The notes under the pieces are model-generated. The model was not told the DNA's origin. It was given only the letters and a program-made list of their open reading frames with translations, and searched no databases. A stretch of 38,440 nt of DNA from Lacrimispora saccharolytica (GTDB lineage: Bacteria; Bacillota; Clostridia; Lachnospirales; Lachnospiraceae), in NCBI GenBank assembly GCA_016899975.1, contig JACJJN010000030.1, positions 1 to 38,440 on the forward strand. The letters are read 5' to 3'. The position numbers and the translations under genes are program-made. Every line of letters begins with the position of its first letter. Positions within the stretch are counted from its first letter, which is position 1. Positions 23,235-32,744 of this stretch are shown here, piece by piece.

Positions 23235-25461
23235 GATTATCGTTAGTTTTACCGCTTTTTTTCTGGGAATAACACTGCTTCTCATGAATGTTATTCCGAT
23301 TCTTTGCCTGACGGCGGAGATGGATTTTCAGGCAGGGGATTATCAGAAAACAGAAGTGTTTGCTGATTATATGTCGGAACGTCTGGGGACTTTGATCGGT
23401 GCGGCGGTGGGAGGAGAAAACTGGGACGGCAGCAGTTATGGTTTTTCCGACACAGATACTTACAGTTATGAAGGAGATGTGAGTTCAGAAGCCGGCAGTT
23501 TCGATTTCTCAGATGGAATTCGGAGCAGCTTTGGCGGAGCAGAAGAAAATACGGTGGATTTATCGGAGGTCACGTCCTCGGAGGAAGAAGCATCAGACAG
23601 CTCGAACGGCACGGAATCGTACCGGGATTCTTACCTGAAAGACCTGGAAGGGGACAGCAATGTTTTATTTGCGGTTATGTATCAGGGAAAACTCCTCAGT
23701 ACGAATCTGGAAGGACTGACTGCACAGAAGGCAGAAAAAGGAAATATGCCGGATTTTGCCTCGTATCTTCCGGAAGAGGTATCCTACAATTTTACCCTCT
23801 GCTATAATGCAAAAGGAGACGGTAAAGTCGAAATCATCAAAGACGGAACACCCCTGGATGTCTATGGAAATGGAATTTACGGGCGGAACAGCCACTGGCA
23901 GGTGCCCGGGTATGAAAATTTTGAAGCGGAAGGAGATGCGAGAGAGGCGGTAGTCTTTCTGGCAGCGGCGGCGGAGCCCAAGCTTTATATAGAATCTTAT
24001 GGACAGGGAACGATACAGAGAGGCGGGACACTGTACAATATGTATGAGGATCAGGTGGAGCAGAGCGGGATGTTCCAGCTCAGAATATACGCGGCCTGTG
24101 TGGGAGTGCTGCTTCTTCTGCTGCTTCCGATTCTTCATCTGCGTGATTCTCTTGGGGAAGCAAAGAAATGGATTGGCTGTCAGCTTGGAGAACTCTGGAT
24201 CGAGGTGAAGGCGCTGATATTCTGGGGGCTGCCCGTCCTTCTTATGTTTGTAGGTTTTCTGACCGGAAGCTTCTGGTCTTTGTTTTCACAGGGAACAGGG
24301 CTGACACTTTGTTTCTGGCTGTTTTACTTTGGCTTTCTTGACAGAACATATAATAAGGGCAGACAGCGAAGCCTTTTGCGTCCGTTTCGGGAAAGCCTGC
24401 AGACCAGAGATTTGGAACTCCCGCTGCAGAAAAGGCTGGTAAGAAGACAGTGGCTGGCGTTTGCACCGTGTCTGCTGCTGTTGGCTGTTCTGGTATGGTT
24501 TTTCCTGCTTTTATGGGATGCAATGTACTGGGACGCAGTGGTTCTGCTGCTGCTCCTTCTTTTGGTTTGTGCAGTTTTGGCTCTGGGATTCAGTCTGGAA
24601 TATCTGAAGAGAAACAGAAGGATGGCGGAGGATATCGGTTTGCTGACCGACCGGATTGCGGAAGTGCGTGCAGGAGAATTGTCGGATTATCTGGAACTTC
24701 CGGAGGACACAGACCTGAGAGAGGCGGCAGAGAATCTGAATGAAATTTCCCAGGGAATGGAAAAGGCTCTGGAAGAACGCACAAAAAGTGAACGCATGAA
24801 AGTAGAACTGGTGGCAAATGTCTCTCATGACCTGAAAACGCCGCTGACTTCCATCGTGAGCTATATTGATCTGCTGGAACAGGAGAAAAACCTGCCGGAG
24901 CATGTAAAGGACTATATCCGGATCCTGGGCGAAAAATCCGAACGCCTGAAAAATATGGTACAGGATGTGTTTGAGGTAAGCAAAGCCGCATCCGGACAGC
25001 TGCCGGTCCATCTGGAAGAACTGGATTTCGGAAAACTCCTGCGTCAAACACTGGCAGATATGAACATTCAGATTGAAAAAAGCGAACTGACTCTGCGCAC
25101 AACGATTCCAGAGGAACCTGTTCTAATCCAGGCAGACGGCCAGCGCCTGTACCGGGTATTTCAAAATCTAATTCAGAACGCACTCCAGTATTCCCTGAAA
25201 GGATCAAGGGTATATCTGACACTTACGACCCAGGACGGAAAAGCCTGTGCATCCGTAAAAAACATCTCAGCAGCGGAACTGGACACAAACACAGACTTTA
25301 CCGAACGCTTCGTACGCGGAGATACAAGCCGCAGCGACGGCGGAAACGGCCTCGGACTCTCCATCGCCAAAAGCTTTACAGAGGCCTGCGGCGGAGAACT
25401 CCAGGTGAAAGCAGAAGCCGATCTATTCGTAGCGTCAGTGACCTTCCCGGTAAAAAATTAA
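23209..25461 (+). CDS. Sensor histidine kinase with large extracellular domain and several membrane segments
   Basis: The 750-residue protein probably starts at TTG 23209, with AAGGTGG upstream; no ATG in frame precedes the first membrane segment (about 9-32). Residues about 35-285 form an outside domain with a stretch rich in Ser, Asp and Glu (70-140). Further membrane segments follow near 291-309, 330-352, 360-375 and 413-464. A HAMP-like linker leads to the dimerisation helix NVSHDLKTPL with phosphorylated His540. The ATP domain has LIQNALQYS, ERFVRGDTS and GNGLGLSIAKS. All catalytic motifs are intact, unlike its partner regulator. The signal sensed is unknown. The unit ends in a terminator. 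Confidence 0.92.
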   Translation: MGTRWKKFRIIVSFTAFFLGITLLLMNVIPILCLTAEMDFQAGDYQKTEVFADYMSERLGTLIGAAVGGENWDGSSYGFSDTDTYSYEGDVSSEAGSFDFSDGIRSSFGGAEENTVDLSEVTSSEEEASDSSNGTESYRDSYLKDLEGDSNVLFAVMYQGKLLSTNLEGLTAQKAEKGNMPDFASYLPEEVSYNFTLCYNAKGDGKVEIIKDGTPLDVYGNGIYGRNSHWQVPGYENFEAEGDAREAVVFLAAAAEPKLYIESYGQGTIQRGGTLYNMYEDQVEQSGMFQLRIYAACVGVLLLLLLPILHLRDSLGEAKKWIGCQLGELWIEVKALIFWGLPVLLMFVGFLTGSFWSLFSQGTGLTLCFWLFYFGFLDRTYNKGRQRSLLRPFRESLQTRDLELPLQKRLVRRQWLAFAPCLLLLAVLVWFFLLLWDAMYWDAVVLLLLLLLVCAVLALGFSLEYLKRNRRMAEDIGLLTDRIAEVRAGELSDYLELPEDTDLREAAENLNEISQGMEKALEERTKSERMKVELVANVSHDLKTPLTSIVSYIDLLEQEKNLPEHVKDYIRILGEKSERLKNMVQDVFEVSKAASGQLPVHLEELDFGKLLRQTLADMNIQIEKSELTLRTTIPEEPVLIQADGQRLYRVFQNLIQNALQYSLKGSRVYLTLTTQDGKACASVKNISAAELDTNTDFTERFVRGDTSRSDGGNGLGLSIAKSFTEACGGELQVKAEADLFVASVTFPVKN

Positions 25462-25477
25462 AAATCCTAAAAAAAGA

Positions 25478-25540
25478 GAAAAGAGGATGTTCCGTACTGT
25501 GAATCATATACATTTGCAGTCGAAACATCCTCTTTTCATG
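25478..25540 (+). terminator. Terminator after the histidine kinase gene
   Basis: GAAAAGAGGATGTT (25478-25491) pairs with AACATCCTCTTTTC (25524-25537). The right arm contains the TCTTTTC run. The loop is long (about 30 bases). The symmetrical A and T runs allow some activity on both strands. Confidence 0.7.
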
Positions 25541-25562
25541 TTCACACGCTTACCACCAACCA

Positions 25563-25877
25563 GGCGAATGGACGGGGACGCGGCGGTTCCGCTTGTGCCG
25601 TATGGGCAGCGGTCCGGGTGCGGCGGACGGGCGGTATGGAAATACAGTGCTTGCGACTACAGGCGGACAGCGCGGGGTATTGTGTCCGCCGGCTGCAGAG
25701 CGAACAAACGCATTTACGTTTGCAAAACAAAAATCCCGCTCTGCAAAACCGACGAACACAATACCCCGCACTGTCCGAATGTCGGAGTGAGCACGTATTC
25801 CATACCGCCCGCCCGCCGCGCCCGGACCGCCGCCCATACGGCACAAGCCAGAACCGCCGCGTCCCCGTCCCTTCGCC
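25563..25877. repeat. GC-rich near-palindrome of about 315 bp
   Basis: The stretch between the kinase terminator and the plsX promoter holds no credible gene. Its two halves are imperfect reverse complements: 25570-25589 with 25851-25870 is a perfect 20-bp match, 25591-25607 with 25832-25848 a perfect 17-bp match, GCGGGGTATTGTGT pairs with ACACAATACCCCGC, and GCAGAGCG with CGCTCTGC. The centre is CAAACG ... CGTTTG (25705-25722). Both strands carry open frames, but these mirror each other, as expected of a palindrome. It looks like a MITE-like or other palindromic insertion, or a very long RNA hairpin. Confidence 0.75.
25751..25804 (-). repeat. 54-nt dispersed repeat core, copy 2 (within the palindrome)
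   Basis: These 54 bases agree with 38180-38233 at 47 positions without gaps. The best part is TGTCGGAGTGAGCACG. The opposite arm of the palindrome (about 25633-25690) holds a more diverged inverted copy. The shared core shows that the element belongs to a family with at least two locations in the window. Confidence 0.75.
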
Positions 25878-25894
25878 GTCCGCCTTATTTTTAC

Positions 25895-25923
25895 TTGATT
25901 TTTGAGAAATTGTCTAGTATAGT
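25895..25923 (+). promoter_or_regulatory. Promoter of plsX-acpP
   Basis: TTGATT at 25895-25900, 17 bases, TATAGT at 25918-25923. It begins just after the palindromic repeat. No FapR-like operator was seen. Confidence 0.6.
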
Positions 25924-25986
25924 TATAGCAGACGCGTGTACGCCCAAAACGGCGTAAAATAAGGGAAACAGAAAAGAGGACCAAAA

Positions 25987-27024
25987 ATGAGCAACCAGAT
26001 AAAAGTAGCTGTGGATGCGATGGGAGGCGACTACGCTCCGGCGGAGCCGGTCAAAGGCGCTGTGGAAGCAGCCAAAGCCGATTCGCGGGTACAGATCGCG
26101 CTGGTAGGTCAGCCGGAAAAAGTAGAGGCAGAACTTGCCAAATACGAATATCCCAAAGAGCAGATTTCCGTTGTCCCGGCTTCGGAAATTATTGAAACAG
26201 GTGAGCCGCCGGTTCACGCGATCCGCACCAAAAAAGATTCTTCGATTGTAGTGGGAATGAACATGGTGCGGCATCAGGAAGCGGATGCCTTTGTTTCCGC
26301 CGGAAGCACAGGAGCTGTCCTTGTGGGAGGACAGACGATCGTAGGAAGGATCAAAGGCGTGGAGCGCCCGCCGCTTGCTCCGCTGATTCCGACGGAAAAA
26401 GGTGTTTCTCTGCTGATCGACTGCGGCGCGAATGTTGATGCACGCCCTTCTCATCTGGTGCAGTTTGCGGTGATGGGTTCCGTCTATATGGAACGTGTCA
26501 TGGGAGTGAAACGGCCCAGGGTGGCAATCGTCAACATTGGCGTGGAAGAAGAGAAGGGAAATGCGCTGGTAAAGGAAACATTTCCTTTGCTGAAAGAAAA
26601 CAGCCAGATCAACTTCATCGGCAGCATCGAAGCGCGGGACATTCCCAAAGGGATGGCGGATGTGATCGTTTGCGAAGCCTTTGTGGGAAATGTAATCCTG
26701 AAACTGTATGAGGGAGTTGGAGCGACACTGATTTCAAAAGTAAAAGCAGGCATGATGACTTCTCTGCGGAGCAAGATCGGCGCGTTGCTGGTGAAGCCTG
26801 CGCTGAAAACAACGCTGAAAAGTTTCGATGCCAGCCAGTATGGCGGCGCACCGCTGCTTGGACTGAAGGGACTGGTGGTAAAGACCCACGGAAGTTCCAA
26901 AGAGGTGGAGTTTAAGAATTCTATTCTCCAGTGTATTACCTTTACCGAGCAGGAAATCAGTCAGAAGATTCAGGAATATCTGGCAAAAGAGAAAGAAAAG
27001 GAGGGGAAAGAACATGGAGTATGA
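25987..27024 (+). CDS. plsX: Phosphate acyltransferase PlsX
   Basis: PlsX makes acyl phosphate from acyl-ACP, the first step of the PlsX/PlsY/PlsC route to phosphatidic acid. The 345-residue protein starts with the family hallmark [13 protein letters not shown], has [12 protein letters not shown], and [11 protein letters not shown] later. AAGAGGA precedes the ATG. Its last 11 bases overlap the start of the second acyl carrier protein gene, a common arrangement that couples substrate carrier and enzyme. Confidence 0.97.
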   Translation: MSNQIKVAVDAMGGDYAPAEPVKGAVEAAKADSRVQIALVGQPEKVEAELAKYEYPKEQISVVPASEIIETGEPPVHAIRTKKDSSIVVGMNMVRHQEADAFVSAGSTGAVLVGGQTIVGRIKGVERPPLAPLIPTEKGVSLLIDCGANVDARPSHLVQFAVMGSVYMERVMGVKRPRVAIVNIGVEEEKGNALVKETFPLLKENSQINFIGSIEARDIPKGMADVIVCEAFVGNVILKLYEGVGATLISKVKAGMMTSLRSKIGALLVKPALKTTLKSFDASQYGGAPLLGLKGLVVKTHGSSKEVEFKNSILQCITFTEQEISQKIQEYLAKEKEKEGKEHGV

Positions 27025-27244
27025 GAAGCTGAAAGAGATCATCGCTGAAATACTGAATGTGGACCCGGACGAGATTACTATGGAGACTACGTTTGTGGAT
27101 GACCTTGGAGCAGATTCTCTGGATGTATTCCAGATCATCATGGGTATCGAGGAAGAATTTGATATTGATATCGCATCAGAGAATGCGGAAAAGATCGTAT
27201 CCGTGGCAGATGCAGTGGAAGAAATCAAAAGAGCAATCGGATAA
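27014..27244 (+). CDS. acpP: Acyl carrier protein (second copy)
   Basis: The 76-residue acidic protein has GADSLDVFQ as the phosphopantetheine motif and the usual helix pattern. It overlaps plsX, and GGAGGGGAAAG in plsX serves as its ribosome binding site. It differs clearly from the copy at 3597 ([13 protein letters not shown] against DLLEVIMALEDEY). Position next to plsX suggests it is the carrier for phospholipid synthesis. Two tandem terminators follow. Confidence 0.96.
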   Translation: MEYEKLKEIIAEILNVDPDEITMETTFVDDLGADSLDVFQIIMGIEEEFDIDIASENAEKIVSVADAVEEIKRAIG

Positions 27245-27251
27245 AAAATGG

Positions 27252-27302
27252 AAAAAGGCTGTTATCCGGTCAGCAAAGACTGTGCCGGAAAGCAGCCTTT
27301 TT
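27252..27302 (+). terminator. First of two tandem terminators after acpP
   Basis: AAAAAGGCTG (27252-27261) pairs with CAGCCTTTTT (27293-27302), with an inner CCGG/CCGG helix. The right arm ends in a T5 run. The A/T symmetry permits activity on either strand. Confidence 0.8.
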
Positions 27303-27338
27303 GTAACGGTTCCGCTGGCGGAGCCGTTACGGCTTTTT
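27303..27338 (+). terminator. Second tandem terminator before rnc
   Basis: GTAACGGTTCCGC (27303-27315) pairs with GCGGAGCCGTTAC (27318-27330), with one T-G pair and a tight loop, followed by GGCTTTTT. It begins on the base after the first terminator. Confidence 0.8.
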
Positions 27339-27415
27339 CCTATAGCCTGAAACCGAAAATCGGGCAGGCGGGAGTAATCAGAAAGAAGGATCGCAGGATC
27401 CGGAAGGAAAAGAAG

Positions 27416-28126
27416 ATGAATCGTTTAAAAAAGATTAAGGAACTGGAACACAGAATTGGCTATCATTTTCAGGATTTCAATCTCCTGGTCATGGCAATGC
27501 GCCATTCTTCTTATGTCAATGAACACCATATGGAGCGGCTGGACTGCAATGAGCGTCTGGAGTTCCTGGGAGATGCTGTGCTGGAGGTTGTCAGCAGTGA
27601 ATTTCTGTACAAGAATTTTCCGGAGCTTCCGGAAGGGGAACTGACAAAAAAACGTGCCAGCATGGTCTGCGAACCGTCTCTTGCATTCTGCGCGCGGCAG
27701 ATTGATCTTGGCAGTTATCTGCTGCTGGGCAAGGGTGAGGAAGGAACCGGGGGAAGAAACCGGGATTCCATCGTCTCCGATGCGATGGAAGCGACCATCG
27801 GAGCGATTTTTCTGGATGGTGGTTTTACTAATGCGAAAGAGTTTATCCTGAACTATATCCTGAATGATATAGAACATAAGCAGCTCTTTTACGATAGCAA
27901 GACTATCCTTCAGGAGATCATACAGGCGAGAACCGAAGAGCCTATGGCCTATGAGGTCCTGAAAGAGGAGGGACCGGACCATGACAAGAATTTCCGGGTT
28001 GCCGTAAAGGTAGGCAATAAGATTCTCGGAACGGGAAGCGGAAGAACAAAGAAGGCAGCGGAGCAGGAAGCGGCATACTATGCGATCCTCAGCTGCCGGA
28101 AGCAGGAAAAGGGAGAAAAGGGATGA
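27416..28126 (+). CDS. rnc: Ribonuclease III
   Basis: RNase III cleaves double-stranded RNA, maturing rRNA and controlling structured messages. The 236-residue protein has the catalytic signature NERLEFLGDAVLE at 46-58, the second acidic site DAMEATIGAIFLDGG, and a C-terminal double-stranded RNA-binding domain (about 158-230) ending GRTKKAAEQEAAYYAI. The ATG at 27416 follows AAGGAAAAG; an in-frame ATG at 27248 would lie in front of the terminator hairpins. No clear promoter was found between the terminators and the ATG, so rnc may be read by escape through the terminators. Confidence 0.97.
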   Translation: MNRLKKIKELEHRIGYHFQDFNLLVMAMRHSSYVNEHHMERLDCNERLEFLGDAVLEVVSSEFLYKNFPELPEGELTKKRASMVCEPSLAFCARQIDLGSYLLLGKGEEGTGGRNRDSIVSDAMEATIGAIFLDGGFTNAKEFILNYILNDIEHKQLFYDSKTILQEIIQARTEEPMAYEVLKEEGPDHDKNFRVAVKVGNKILGTGSGRTKKAAEQEAAYYAILSCRKQEKGEKG

Positions 28127-28163
28127 GAAGTGCTGTCAAAGCACAGAAAGCCTGGAGGTAACT

Positions 28164-31100
28164 ATGTATTTAAAATCCATAGAAATGCAGGGATTCAAGT
28201 CATTTGCCAACAAGATGAACCTGCAGTTCCATGAAGGAATCACGGGGATCGTAGGTCCAAACGGCAGCGGCAAGAGCAACGTTGCGGACGCTGTGCGCTG
28301 GGTGCTCGGTGAACAGAGCGCGAAATCTCTGCGCGGCGGCAATATGCAGGATGTTATTTTCTCCGGAACAGAGACGAGAAAGCCGCTGGGCTACGCATCG
28401 GTGGCGATCACTTTTGATAATACCGACCACAAGCTGAACATAGATTTTAATGAAGTCACGGTGACAAGGCGGCTGTACCGTTCCGGAGAGAGTGAATACC
28501 TTCTGAACGGCGCCGCCTGCCGTCTGAAAGATATCAATGAACTTTTTTATGATACCGGTATCGGAAAAGAGGGCTATTCCATCATCGGACAGGGACAGAT
28601 CGACCGGATCCTCAGCGGAAAGCCGGAGGAACGAAGAGAACTGTTCGATGAAGCGGCGGGAATCGTGAAATTTAAGAGAAGAAAGGCTGCGACCCAGAAA
28701 AAACTGGCGGATGAACAGCAGAACCTGGTGCGTGTGACGGATATCCTCAGTGAGCTGACCAGACAGCTGGGACCTCTGGAGCGTCAGTCCGAGACGGCAA
28801 GAGTCTATCTGAAGAAAAAAGAAGAGCTGAAACTTCTGGACGTGAACATGTTCCTGATGGAACTGGAGCGGATCCGGGAAGACCTGGGGAAGATCGATCA
28901 GAGGTATGAGATTGCCAGCGGGGAGCTGCAGGAGACCAAGGAGGCTTTTGAACAGACAAAGCAGGAATACGACCGTCTGGAAAAAGAACTGGAAACGCTG
29001 GATGCGACGATCCATGAGGCACAGGAACAGGCGGGTCGGAATGCGGTGCAGAAGCAGCAGATGGAAGGCCAGCTGGAACTTCTGAAAGAACAGATCCTGG
29101 CTCTGGAAAGAAATCAGGAGCAGTTCGGACAGAGAGCGGAGGCGATCCGCAGGGACAGAGAAACATACCGGAAAGAACAGGCTTCTTACCGTGAGCAGCA
29201 GGAGGAACTGAGAGAACAGCTGGAGACTGTGTCCAAAGACCGGGAGGAGAAAGAACAGCAGCGCGCACAGCTGCAGCGGAATATCCAGGAAAAGGAAGCG
29301 ATCGTGGAGAAGAGCAAGGGCGAGATCATCACCCTTCTGAATCAGAGAGCTTCCACCAAAGGAAAACTGCAGCGATACGACGCCATGCTGGAACAGATTG
29401 GAATCCGGAAGTCTGCACTGAGCCAGAAGATCCTTCAGCTGAAAACAGAGGAGGCCGGACAGGAATCCACACTTCAGAAGCTCCAGCAGACCTGGCAGGA
29501 AGTGAAAGAAAAGCTTGCCGCTTTGCAGGAAACGTCCCGTAGCAACGACGGGCTGATCGAAAGCCTGACGAAGGAATTGGCGGAGGCGAGCCGTCAGATG
29601 GAAATCGGTCAGGCAACTTACCACAGGGAGGAATCCCGACTGGAATCTCTGAAGAATCTGACCGAGCGTTATGACGGTTACGGCAACAGTATCCGTAAAG
29701 TCATGGAGCAGAAGAGAAATTATCCGGGCATCCGGGGTGTTGTGGCGGATCTGATCCAGGCAGAAAAGCAATATGAGACGGCGATCGAGACCGCTCTGGG
29801 AGGCAGTATTCAGAATATTGTCACAGACAACGAGACGACCGCCAAGCATCTGATCGAATATCTGAAAAAAGGAAAATTCGGCCGCGCTACCTTCCTTCCG
29901 CTGACCAGTATGCAGAAGAGACAGGCATCGGTACAGGATGGTGTGCTTCAGGAACCGGGCGTCCTGGGCGTTGCCAGTGATCTTGTAAGTTTTGAGGAAG
30001 AATACCGGGGGATGGCGGTGCAGCTTCTCGGCCGTACCCTGGTGGTGGATCATATTGATCATGCCATCGCTCTGGGGCGGAAATACCGTCAGAGCCTCAG
30101 GATGGTCACGCTGGAAGGAGAACTTCTCAGTCCCGGCGGTTCCATGACCGGAGGTTCTTTCCGGAACAACAGCAATCTGCTGGGGCGCCGCAGGGAGATC
30201 GAGGAGCTGGAAGGACATATCCGCCAGCTGAAAAAAGAGCTGGATGACATGCAGCAGCAGATCACCAGGAAGCGCGACGAGAGAAATGAGCTTCGCCGGA
30301 AAAAGACGGAGCTCACCGAACAGATGCAGAAATTATATCTGGAGCAGAATACGGCCCGGATGAATATGCAGAGCGCAGTGGAAAAGACGGAGGAAATCCA
30401 GAGCGGTTATGCTTCTCTGCAAAGAGAGGGCGCGGAGATTGAAAGCCAGATTGCGGAGATCACCGAAAGCCGGAAGACCATCGAAGGAGAGATGGAACTT
30501 TCCAGGAGACAGGAAGGCGAGCAGGAGGAAGCGGCAGGACGCGCGCAGGCGGAATTGGAACAACTGCATCTTCAGGACGAGCAGATGCAGAAGGAGTTGG
30601 AGGATATCCGGCTCTCCCACGCCAATGTATCCCAGAAATTTGAATTCCTGGAAGAAAACATTCTTCGTATTTCCCGGGATCTGGAACGGCTGGAACAGGA
30701 AGAAGAGCATCTGAAAGAACAGGCGGGACAGGAAAAAGAACAGTCGGTACAGAAGGAAAAAGAAATTGCAGCCCTGGAACAGGAAATTGTAAAAGCCGGT
30801 GAGCATGCGGAACAGGAAAAAACTCAGATGGAGGAGTATCTGAAAAAGAAAGAGACCCTCAATGGCGAACATAAAGAATTCTTCCGGAAAAGAGATGAGC
30901 TTTCCGAGCATATTGCGAGGATGGACAAGGAATGTTACCGGCTGAACAGCCAGAAAGAGAAGCTGGAGGAAGCGCGGGAAAGCCAGAATGCCTACATGTG
31001 GCAGGAGTACGAGATCACCCCTGTCCGGGCGCTGGAGTACCGGATGGAGGAACTTCCGGAACGCGGTGAGATGAAGCGGCAGATCGCTGAGGCAAAGGAA

Positions 31101-31724
31101 GCGATCCGGAAGCTTGGACCGGTCAATGTCAATGCCATTGAGGAATACAAGGAGCTCCGGGAGCGCCATGAATTCCTGAGCAGCCAGCACGAGGATCTGG
31201 TGCAGGCGGCAAAGACGCTCCAGGGAATCATTGATGAGCTGGACCAGGGAATGCGGCGGAAGTTTACGGAAAAATTCGCCGAAATCCGTCAGGAGTTCGA
31301 CAAGGCATTCAAGCAGCTGTTCGGAGGCGGAAGGGGAACCCTGGAACTGATGGAGGATGAGGATGTGCTGGAGGCAGGCATCCGGATCATTTCCCAGCCG
31401 CCGGGCAAGAAGCTTCAGAATATGATGCAGCTTTCCGGAGGAGAGAAGGCGCTGACAGCCATCGCTTTGCTGTTTGCGATCCAGAACCTGAAACCTTCTC
31501 CGTTCTGTCTTCTGGACGAGATTGAGGCGGCGCTGGATGATTCCAACGTTACCCGGTTTGCGACCTATCTGCATAAGCTGACCCGGAATACCCAGTTTAT
31601 TGTGATCACACACCGGAGGGGAACAATGAACGCTGCGGACCGTCTGTACGGTATTACCATGCAGGAAAAAGGTGTCTCTACGTTGGTGTCCGTGAGCCTG
31701 ATTGAAGGAGAACTGGACAAATAG
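28164..31724 (+). CDS. smc: Chromosome segregation ATPase SMC
   Basis: SMC forms the bacterial condensin with ScpA and ScpB. The 1186-residue protein starts MYLKSIEMQGFKSFANK and has Walker A GPNGSGKSN at 31-39. Two long coiled coils flank a Gly-rich hinge (about 510-660), followed by the ABC signature LSGGEKAL near 1090 and Walker B CLLDEIEAALDD near 1115. The ATG at 28164, 6 bases after TGGAGG, is the normal family start. rnc-smc-ftsY is a conserved order in Firmicutes. Confidence 0.98.
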   Translation: MYLKSIEMQGFKSFANKMNLQFHEGITGIVGPNGSGKSNVADAVRWVLGEQSAKSLRGGNMQDVIFSGTETRKPLGYASVAITFDNTDHKLNIDFNEVTVTRRLYRSGESEYLLNGAACRLKDINELFYDTGIGKEGYSIIGQGQIDRILSGKPEERRELFDEAAGIVKFKRRKAATQKKLADEQQNLVRVTDILSELTRQLGPLERQSETARVYLKKKEELKLLDVNMFLMELERIREDLGKIDQRYEIASGELQETKEAFEQTKQEYDRLEKELETLDATIHEAQEQAGRNAVQKQQMEGQLELLKEQILALERNQEQFGQRAEAIRRDRETYRKEQASYREQQEELREQLETVSKDREEKEQQRAQLQRNIQEKEAIVEKSKGEIITLLNQRASTKGKLQRYDAMLEQIGIRKSALSQKILQLKTEEAGQESTLQKLQQTWQEVKEKLAALQETSRSNDGLIESLTKELAEASRQMEIGQATYHREESRLESLKNLTERYDGYGNSIRKVMEQKRNYPGIRGVVADLIQAEKQYETAIETALGGSIQNIVTDNETTAKHLIEYLKKGKFGRATFLPLTSMQKRQASVQDGVLQEPGVLGVASDLVSFEEEYRGMAVQLLGRTLVVDHIDHAIALGRKYRQSLRMVTLEGELLSPGGSMTGGSFRNNSNLLGRRREIEELEGHIRQLKKELDDMQQQITRKRDERNELRRKKTELTEQMQKLYLEQNTARMNMQSAVEKTEEIQSGYASLQREGAEIESQIAEITESRKTIEGEMELSRRQEGEQEEAAGRAQAELEQLHLQDEQMQKELEDIRLSHANVSQKFEFLEENILRISRDLERLEQEEEHLKEQAGQEKEQSVQKEKEIAALEQEIVKAGEHAEQEKTQMEEYLKKKETLNGEHKEFFRKRDELSEHIARMDKECYRLNSQKEKLEEARESQNAYMWQEYEITPVRALEYRMEELPERGEMKRQIAEAKEAIRKLGPVNVNAIEEYKELRERHEFLSSQHEDLVQAAKTLQGIIDELDQGMRRKFTEKFAEIRQEFDKAFKQLFGGGRGTLELMEDEDVLEAGIRIISQPPGKKLQNMMQLSGGEKALTAIALLFAIQNLKPSPFCLLDEIEAALDDSNVTRFATYLHKLTRNTQFIVITHRRGTMNAADRLYGITMQEKGVSTLVSVSLIEGELDK

Positions 31725-31790
31725 AGGAAAATAAGATAAAATATTAAGGAATATTTTGTATAAAAATAAAAAATATCAGGAGGAAGTGAA

Positions 31791-32741
31791 ATGGCGGAGG
31801 AAAAAGTAGGGTTTTTCAAACGTCTTGTCAGCGGTCTTTCCAAGACCCGTGACAGCATCGTGGCGGGAATCGATTCGATTTTCAGCGGATATTCCAGCAT
31901 CGACGATGATTTTTATGATGAGATAGAAGAAATTCTGGTGATGGGAGATATCGGGATCAGTACTACCACAAAGATCATCGAGGATCTGAAAGAACGTGTT
32001 GCCCGTGAAAAGATCAAAGATCCGGCAGAGTGCAAGCAGCTTCTGATCGACAGCATCAAGGAGCAGATGGATGTGGGAGATACTGCTTACGAGTTTGAAC
32101 ACAGAAAATCCGTAGTCCTGGTTATCGGCGTCAACGGTGTGGGAAAAACCACTTCTGTCGGAAAGCTGGCAGGTCTTCTGAAGGACCAGGGGAAAAAAGT
32201 TGTGCTTGCCGCGGCGGACACATTCCGGGCGGCTGCCGGAGAGCAGCTGACGGAATGGGCACACCGCGCCGGGGTGGACATTATCGGAGGACAGAATGGA
32301 GCGGATCCGGCGTCGGTGGTCTATGACGCAGTTGCGGCGGCGAAAGCGAGAAATGCGGATGTACTGATCTGCGATACCGCAGGACGTCTGCACAATAAAA
32401 AGAATCTGATGGAAGAGCTTCATAAGATTTACCGGATCTTGTCCAAAGAGTATCCGGAAGCACACCTGGAGACATTGGTGGTGCTGGATGGAACCACAGG
32501 CCAGAACGCACTGGTACAGGCGAGACAGTTTGCCGAGGTTGCCGATGTGACCGGAATCATCCTGACCAAGCTGGATGGAACGGCAAAAGGCGGTATCGCG
32601 GTGGCGATCCAGTCAGAGCTTGATATCCCGGTGAAATACATCGGAATCGGCGAGAAGATCGATGATCTTCAGAAATTTAATTCGGAACAGTTTGTCAACG
32701 CATTGTTTGATGTGAAAACCAGCAGAGAAGAAGAGGAATGA
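31791..32741 (+). CDS. ftsY: Signal recognition particle receptor FtsY
   Basis: FtsY is the membrane-associated GTPase that docks the SRP-ribosome complex. The 316-residue protein has a helical N domain, GTPase motif G1 GVNGVGKT at 113-120, ADTFRAAAGEQL, DTAGRLHNKK and TKLDGTAKGG. It lacks the long acidic A domain of E. coli FtsY, as is usual in Firmicutes. AGGAGGAAG precedes the ATG. The upstream 66 bases are very AT-rich with a small 8-bp AT-only stem. Confidence 0.97.
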   Translation: MAEEKVGFFKRLVSGLSKTRDSIVAGIDSIFSGYSSIDDDFYDEIEEILVMGDIGISTTTKIIEDLKERVAREKIKDPAECKQLLIDSIKEQMDVGDTAYEFEHRKSVVLVIGVNGVGKTTSVGKLAGLLKDQGKKVVLAAADTFRAAAGEQLTEWAHRAGVDIIGGQNGADPASVVYDAVAAAKARNADVLICDTAGRLHNKKNLMEELHKIYRILSKEYPEAHLETLVVLDGTTGQNALVQARQFAEVADVTGIILTKLDGTAKGGIAVAIQSELDIPVKYIGIGEKIDDLQKFNSEQFVNALFDVKTSREEEE

Positions 32742-32744
32742 CAT

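Noticed and set aside
25487-25984. Overlapping open frames on both strands in the GC-rich region (156, 144 and 100 residues)
   Set aside because: They span a palindrome, so the two strands encode similar Arg/Pro-rich nonsense; no start signals or domains.
27248-27415. A 56-residue N-terminal extension of RNase III
   Set aside because: It would be encoded by the two terminator hairpins; the normal RNase III start at 27416 has a ribosome binding site.
28200-30218. A 672-residue open frame on the - strand opposite smc
   Set aside because: Low-complexity Leu/Phe/Gln-rich translation of the reverse of coiled-coil codons; smc itself is certain.
31738-31757. AT-only hairpin AAAATATT/AATATTTT as a terminator after smc
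   Set aside because: The stem contains only A-T pairs and would be unstable; smc and ftsY are likely co-transcribed.
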